A stretch of DNA of 8,449 nt. Source: Actinomycetes bacterium. Its GTDB lineage: Bacteria; Actinomycetota; Acidimicrobiia; Acidimicrobiales; RAAP-2. A program made the position numbers and the translations under genes. Shown here one piece after another: positions 5,890-8,449 of the stretch. The stretch's first letter is position 1. Every line of letters begins with the position of its first letter. The DNA lies in NCBI GenBank assembly GCA_021799915.1, contig JAJYZN010000122.1, positions 1 through 8,449 of the forward strand, given 5' to 3'. The notes below the pieces were generated by a model that was not told the DNA's origin, made no database searches, and saw nothing but the letters and a program-made list of their open reading frames with translations.

Positions 5890-7065
5890 TCAGCCCGAGG
5901 TGCAGGCGCCGGTCCCCACCGCCGTCCCCGGTCCCCGCTCGGCCTCCCGGACCCGCTGGAGGACGCCGGGTGACGCCAGCGCGTAGCCCACTCCTGTGGT
6001 GACGGTGGAACGGGAGAAGACCACTCCGATCACCGTGCCCGACGGGGTGACCATGGGCCCGCCGGAGTTCCCCGGCTCCACGTCGGCGTCGATCTGGTAG
6101 ACGTCACGTACCACGGTGCCCTGGTTGTAGATGTCACGGCCGATGGCCGTGAGGTTGGCGGCCACGCCGGCCGGCCCCACGACCAGAGGACCGTCCTCGG
6201 GGAATCCCAGCACCGCGCCCTTGACGCCGCGACCCACGGTCGACGGGTCGATCGGCAGCGGCGCTCCGAGCGGGGCTGAGGTCTTCAGGACGGCCAGGTC
6301 GAAGCGCGGATCGAAGAAGATGGGCTTGGCCCGGTACGTCCCCCCGGCCACCTGGACCTGGGTCGCCGGCTCTCCGGCCACCACGTGGGCGTTGGTCACG
6401 ACCAGCCCCGGAGCCACGACGAAGCCGGAGCCTTCCTGGAGGTAGCCGCAGGCCTGGCCGAGGACCTTCACCATGGACCCCGCCAGCCGGGCTCCCACGG
6501 CAGTGGACTCGGCGTTCGACAGGACCGGCACCGGGCTGGCGTTCGGCCCACCGAGGTCGGCGAAGACCGGAGGGAACCCGGTGTCGTCCAGGTACCCCTG
6601 GGCCCGGGCCAACAGGCCTGGCACCGGAGGCATGATCGCCTGGACCTCCTTCAGCACGTCGGACTGCTGGATCTGCGCGCTCAGCCAGGAGAAACGGCTC
6701 TGGGCCAGCAGGTTGGCCAGCAGCCAGGCGGAGATCAGCACCGCCACCACCGCGACGGCCACCCCGAGCACCGAGTCCACCGTGCCCAGGTGGATCCTGC
6801 GGACTACCCCGTGGCCCCAGGCCCCGAGCACCCGCCCGCCGGTGCCGAGGGCGATGGCCGGCACCAGCACGAAGACGAGGGTGAGCGCCGCCCTGGTCGG
6901 GGCGCTGTGGATGGAAGGGACCACGGCCACCGCCAGGAGGAGCCCGAGGGCCAGCCCGGCGACGAACCCGACGAAGCTGCACACCTGGACCAGCGCTCCG
7001 AGCCGCAGACCGTGCACCGCGGCGGCCACCGCCACCAAGATGAGCACGACATCCACCACGTTCAC
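5890..7065 (-). CDS. marP: MarP-like membrane-anchored periplasmic serine protease (CvpA-type helices plus trypsin-like domain)
   Basis: A 391-residue membrane protein of the same architecture and near the same length as mycobacterial MarP (Rv3671c), the acid-resistance protease. About 120 N-terminal residues form four hydrophobic helices (roughly 2-20, 25-50, 58-78, 97-121), a CvpA/colicin V-type domain. A linker then leads to a chymotrypsin-fold protease outside the membrane. The catalytic triad is His227 in TNAHVV, Asp256 in DPRFDLAVL and Ser334 in PGNSGGP. Cys206 lies 21 residues before the His, and Cys388 lies near the C-terminus, the positions of the MarP regulatory disulfide. The start is taken as the GTG at 7065 (VNVVDVVL), immediately before the first helix; an in-frame ATG at 7170 would add 35 charged residues before it and is disfavoured. 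No strong Shine-Dalgarno precedes the GTG. In mycobacteria MarP activates the peptidoglycan hydrolase RipA; the substrate here is unknown. It is divergent from the propeller gene at 7176. Confidence 0.92.
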   Translation of the reverse strand: MNVVDVVLILVAVAAAVHGLRLGALVQVCSFVGFVAGLALGLLLAVAVVPSIHSAPTRAALTLVFVLVPAIALGTGGRVLGAWGHGVVRRIHLGTVDSVLGVAVAVVAVLISAWLLANLLAQSRFSWLSAQIQQSDVLKEVQAIMPPVPGLLARAQGYLDDTGFPPVFADLGGPNASPVPVLSNAESTAVGARLAGSMVKVLGQACGYLQEGSGFVVAPGLVVTNAHVVAGEPATQVQVAGGTYRAKPIFFDPRFDLAVLKTSAPLGAPLPIDPSTVGRGVKGAVLGFPEDGPLVVGPAGVAANLTAIGRDIYNQGTVVRDVYQIDADVEPGNSGGPMVTPSGTVIGVVFSRSTVTTGVGYALASPGVLQRVREAERGPGTAVGTGACTSG

Positions 7066-7128
7066 CGGGCCGAGGGTAGACGACCACCCGGGCTCCACCG
7101 GGTCATCGATCTCCCTCCTGTGCCCCGG

Positions 7129-7134
7129 TAGGAT
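7129..7134 (+). promoter_or_regulatory. Candidate -10 element for the secreted propeller gene
   Basis: TAGGAT fits the actinobacterial -10 pattern TANNNT and would place a transcript start near 7141, just before a GTG at 7144 and 35 nt before the GTG at 7176. No convincing -35 is seen. A short inverted repeat, GATCG (7132-7136) and CGATC (7139-7143), overlaps it and could be an operator. Confidence 0.3.
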
Positions 7135-7143
7135 CGACCGATC

Positions 7144-7209
7144 GTGAGGATCCAAGGGCCAGCCGAGCACGGGCCGTGTCCGGGGCCGGCCGTCGGCGGT
7201 CGCCGGTGA
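7144..7209 (+). CDS. Possible 21-residue leaderless leader ORF
   Basis: A GTG at 7144, only about 3 nt after the transcript start predicted from the -10 at 7129, opens a 21-codon frame (VRIQGPAEHG, then a Pro/Gly/Arg-rich end). Its TGA at 7207 overlaps a GTG at 7206 in the frame of the downstream propeller gene, forming a GTGA coupling site. The peptide resembles nothing I recognise. Short open frames are common by chance in G+C-rich DNA, so this is only a candidate upstream ORF. Confidence 0.15.
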   Translation: MRIQGPAEHGPCPGPAVGGRR

Positions 7210-8402
7210 TCTCCCGATCGGCTGCCGCGCTCCTCACCTTGGTCGCCGGGGCGGGCGGGGCCGGCTGCGCCATCCACTCGAGTGGGACGTCGATCGGCCA
7301 GAAGCCCCCGGCGGCGCCTGTGGGCGTGGTGGGCCAACCGGCACCGGCGGGCACCGGGTTCCTCACCGCCGTCTCCTGCGGCTCGGTTCGGGACTGCTGG
7401 GCCGTGGGCCAGCCACCGGCCGGAGCCCTCACAGCTCCAGCCGGGGCCACGACGGTGGTCATCGACGCCACGGTCGACGGCGGGACATCGTGGCGTCCCG
7501 AGACGGTTGCCGTCCTCGGACCGACGTCGCTCACCTCGATCTCCTGCCCGACCGCCGGTACCTGCATGGCGGTGGGGAGCACCGACATCACCAGCGCGGT
7601 AGTGGGTGCGGTGCTGGTCACCACCGACGGTGGTCGGACGTGGACGTCGGTCGGACCACCTTCGGGGTCGGTGGACCTCTCGGCGGTGACGTGCGCCGCC
7701 GCCGGTGACTGCCTCGTCCTGGCCTCGAGCGGCGCCGGCTGGTGGTCGGCTTCGACCTCCGATGGGGGCCAGGTGTGGCAACGAACCGGCAACCTGCCCA
7801 CAGGTTTCGACGGAGCGAGCTCTCTGGCCTGCAACGGGCCGACACAGTGCGTGACCGTCGGCTACGTCACGAAAGCCCAGGGGCAAGGGACCGGAGCGGT
7901 GGCCGTCACCGACGACGGCGGCGGCACCTGGGCTGCCGGGACGGTCCCGGCCGGGACCGGGCTCCTTCACGGCGTGGCGTGCCCCACCCTGCTCTCCTGC
8001 ATCGCCGTGGGCACCACCGCCACGGCGACCACCGACATCACCCCGGCCAGCAGCCAGCTCCTCACCAGCACCGACGGGGGGCACACGTGGACCGGTCTTT
8101 CGGCCCCGGCCGGCGTGGACGACGCCTACTCCATCGCCTGCCCCACCACCACCACCTGCATCACCGTCGGGACCAGGTGGACTTCCGCCAAGCCACCGAC
8201 GCCTACCGGCGGGGTGGTGGTCTCCACCGACGCCGGCACTTCTTGGACCGATCCACCGTTGCGGTACCTCCCCTCGGGCCTCACCGCCGTGGCGTGTCCC
8301 GCGTCGACGACGTGCGTGACGACCGGCGGCGACGTCGTGGCTCAGGTCGTGCTCCCGACGCCGGCCCGCCCCCGATCATCGGGCCGCGGATCCCAGAACT
8401 GA
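7176..8402 (+). CDS. Secreted or lipid-anchored beta-propeller-like protein with C-x5-C / Asp-box (BNR-like) repeats
   Basis: A 408-residue exported protein of unknown function. The N-terminus has an Arg-rich start, a hydrophobic stretch SAAALLTLVAGAGGAG and Cys31, like a lipoprotein signal, although the lipobox is poor (Gly rather than Leu at -3). The mature part is built of repeats: each begins V/I-x-C-P-x4-C-x-A/T-V-G, and six carry an Asp box of the form S/T-x-D-G/A-G-x-x-W. Cys pairs are at 68/74, 124/130, 173/179, 219/225, 269/275, 322/328 and 374/380; Asp boxes include TTDGGRTW, STDGGHTW and STDAGTSW. The period of 46-56 residues fits propeller blades, each with a short disulfide. The seventh unit lacks an Asp box and ends in a Pro/Arg/Ser tail. 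No sialidase catalytic set is recognisable, so it is more likely a binding or scaffold protein. The GTG at 7206 is an alternative start (398 residues). It diverges from marP. Confidence 0.85.
   Translation: MSGAGRRRSPVISRSAAALLTLVAGAGGAGCAIHSSGTSIGQKPPAAPVGVVGQPAPAGTGFLTAVSCGSVRDCWAVGQPPAGALTAPAGATTVVIDATVDGGTSWRPETVAVLGPTSLTSISCPTAGTCMAVGSTDITSAVVGAVLVTTDGGRTWTSVGPPSGSVDLSAVTCAAAGDCLVLASSGAGWWSASTSDGGQVWQRTGNLPTGFDGASSLACNGPTQCVTVGYVTKAQGQGTGAVAVTDDGGGTWAAGTVPAGTGLLHGVACPTLLSCIAVGTTATATTDITPASSQLLTSTDGGHTWTGLSAPAGVDDAYSIACPTTTTCITVGTRWTSAKPPTPTGGVVVSTDAGTSWTDPPLRYLPSGLTAVACPASTTCVTTGGDVVAQVVLPTPARPRSSGRGSQN
7377..8315 (+). repeat. Protein-level tandem repeats: seven C-x5-C motifs with six Asp boxes
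   Basis: Between the codons for Cys68 and Cys380 the product is a degenerate tandem repeat. Distances between successive first cysteines are 56, 49, 46, 50, 53 and 52 residues. All seven Cys pairs have exactly five intervening residues, and only the last unit lacks an Asp box. The DNA copies are diverged, so this is an old duplication rather than recent expansion. Confidence 0.85.
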
Positions 8403-8449
8403 TTGGCGAGCTTTCCACGCCGGGCAGAGGTGACCACCGGGAGGGCTCG
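8403..8449. other. Terminal 47 nt without a recognised feature
   Basis: Follows the stop of the propeller gene. No clear hairpin, promoter or gene start is visible before the window ends. Confidence 0.6.

Noticed and set aside
6385..7131. Plus-strand open frame (about 248 codons) opposite marP
   Set aside because: His/Gln/Asp/Arg-rich composition typical of the antisense of a Val/Leu/Ala-rich membrane protein; no start signal or domain.
7132..7143. Palindrome GATCG-AC-CGATC as a defined operator
   Set aside because: Arms are only 5 bp and no regulator gene is adjacent; kept only as a remark on the candidate promoter.
7066..7170. N-terminal extension of MarP from an ATG at 7170
   Set aside because: The added 35 residues are charged and unlike the family, which starts right before the first membrane helix; the region is better read as the divergent promoter gap.

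Overview
The window is densely coding, visibly G+C-rich bacterial DNA with third positions dominated by G/C. Several GTG starts, four-base stop/start overlaps, a MarP-type membrane serine protease and a secreted C-x5-C/Asp-box repeat protein point to an actinobacterium. An Acidimicrobiia-like lineage is my best guess, but this is inferred from gene types only; no rRNA or other marker is present. No tRNA, rRNA, CRISPR array, insertion sequence or phage gene was seen.

Layout. (1) Bases 2-1507, plus strand: the 3' part of a DEAD-box RNA helicase whose C-terminus is a complete cold-shock domain. A GTG with a strong Shine-Dalgarno sits exactly at the cold-shock domain's N-terminus, so a free cold-shock protein may also be made. 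(2) 1579-1842, plus: a small basic, SHOCT-like protein with a strong ribosome binding site. (3) 1864-5829, minus: a tight three-gene cluster read GH15 glycosidase, glucose 1-dehydrogenase-like enzyme, then MBL-fold hydrolase, with a 13-nt gap and a 4-nt overlap. It meets the small gene tail to tail, only 21 nt apart. (4) 5890-7065, minus: a MarP-like four-helix membrane serine protease, separated from the GH15 gene by 60 nt holding a perfect 10-bp inverted repeat. (5) 7176-8402, plus and divergent from marP: a probable secreted or lipid-anchored beta-propeller-like protein with seven C-x5-C motifs and six Asp boxes. A candidate -10 element and a possible short leader ORF lie in the divergent gap. 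The last 47 nt hold no recognised feature.

How the genes may work together. The central cluster reads as an oxidative sugar route: GH15 releases glucose from trehalose or an alpha-glucan, the dehydrogenase oxidises it to gluconolactone, and the MBL hydrolase acts on an unknown ester or lactone, possibly the product. The helicase/cold-shock gene is an RNA-remodelling function. MarP and the divergent propeller protein both act at or outside the membrane, but nothing in the sequence proves a link. The most unusual points are the helicase-cold-shock fusion with its apparent internal start, the three-gene sugar module, the hairpin before the GH15 start, and the Cys-paired propeller protein.
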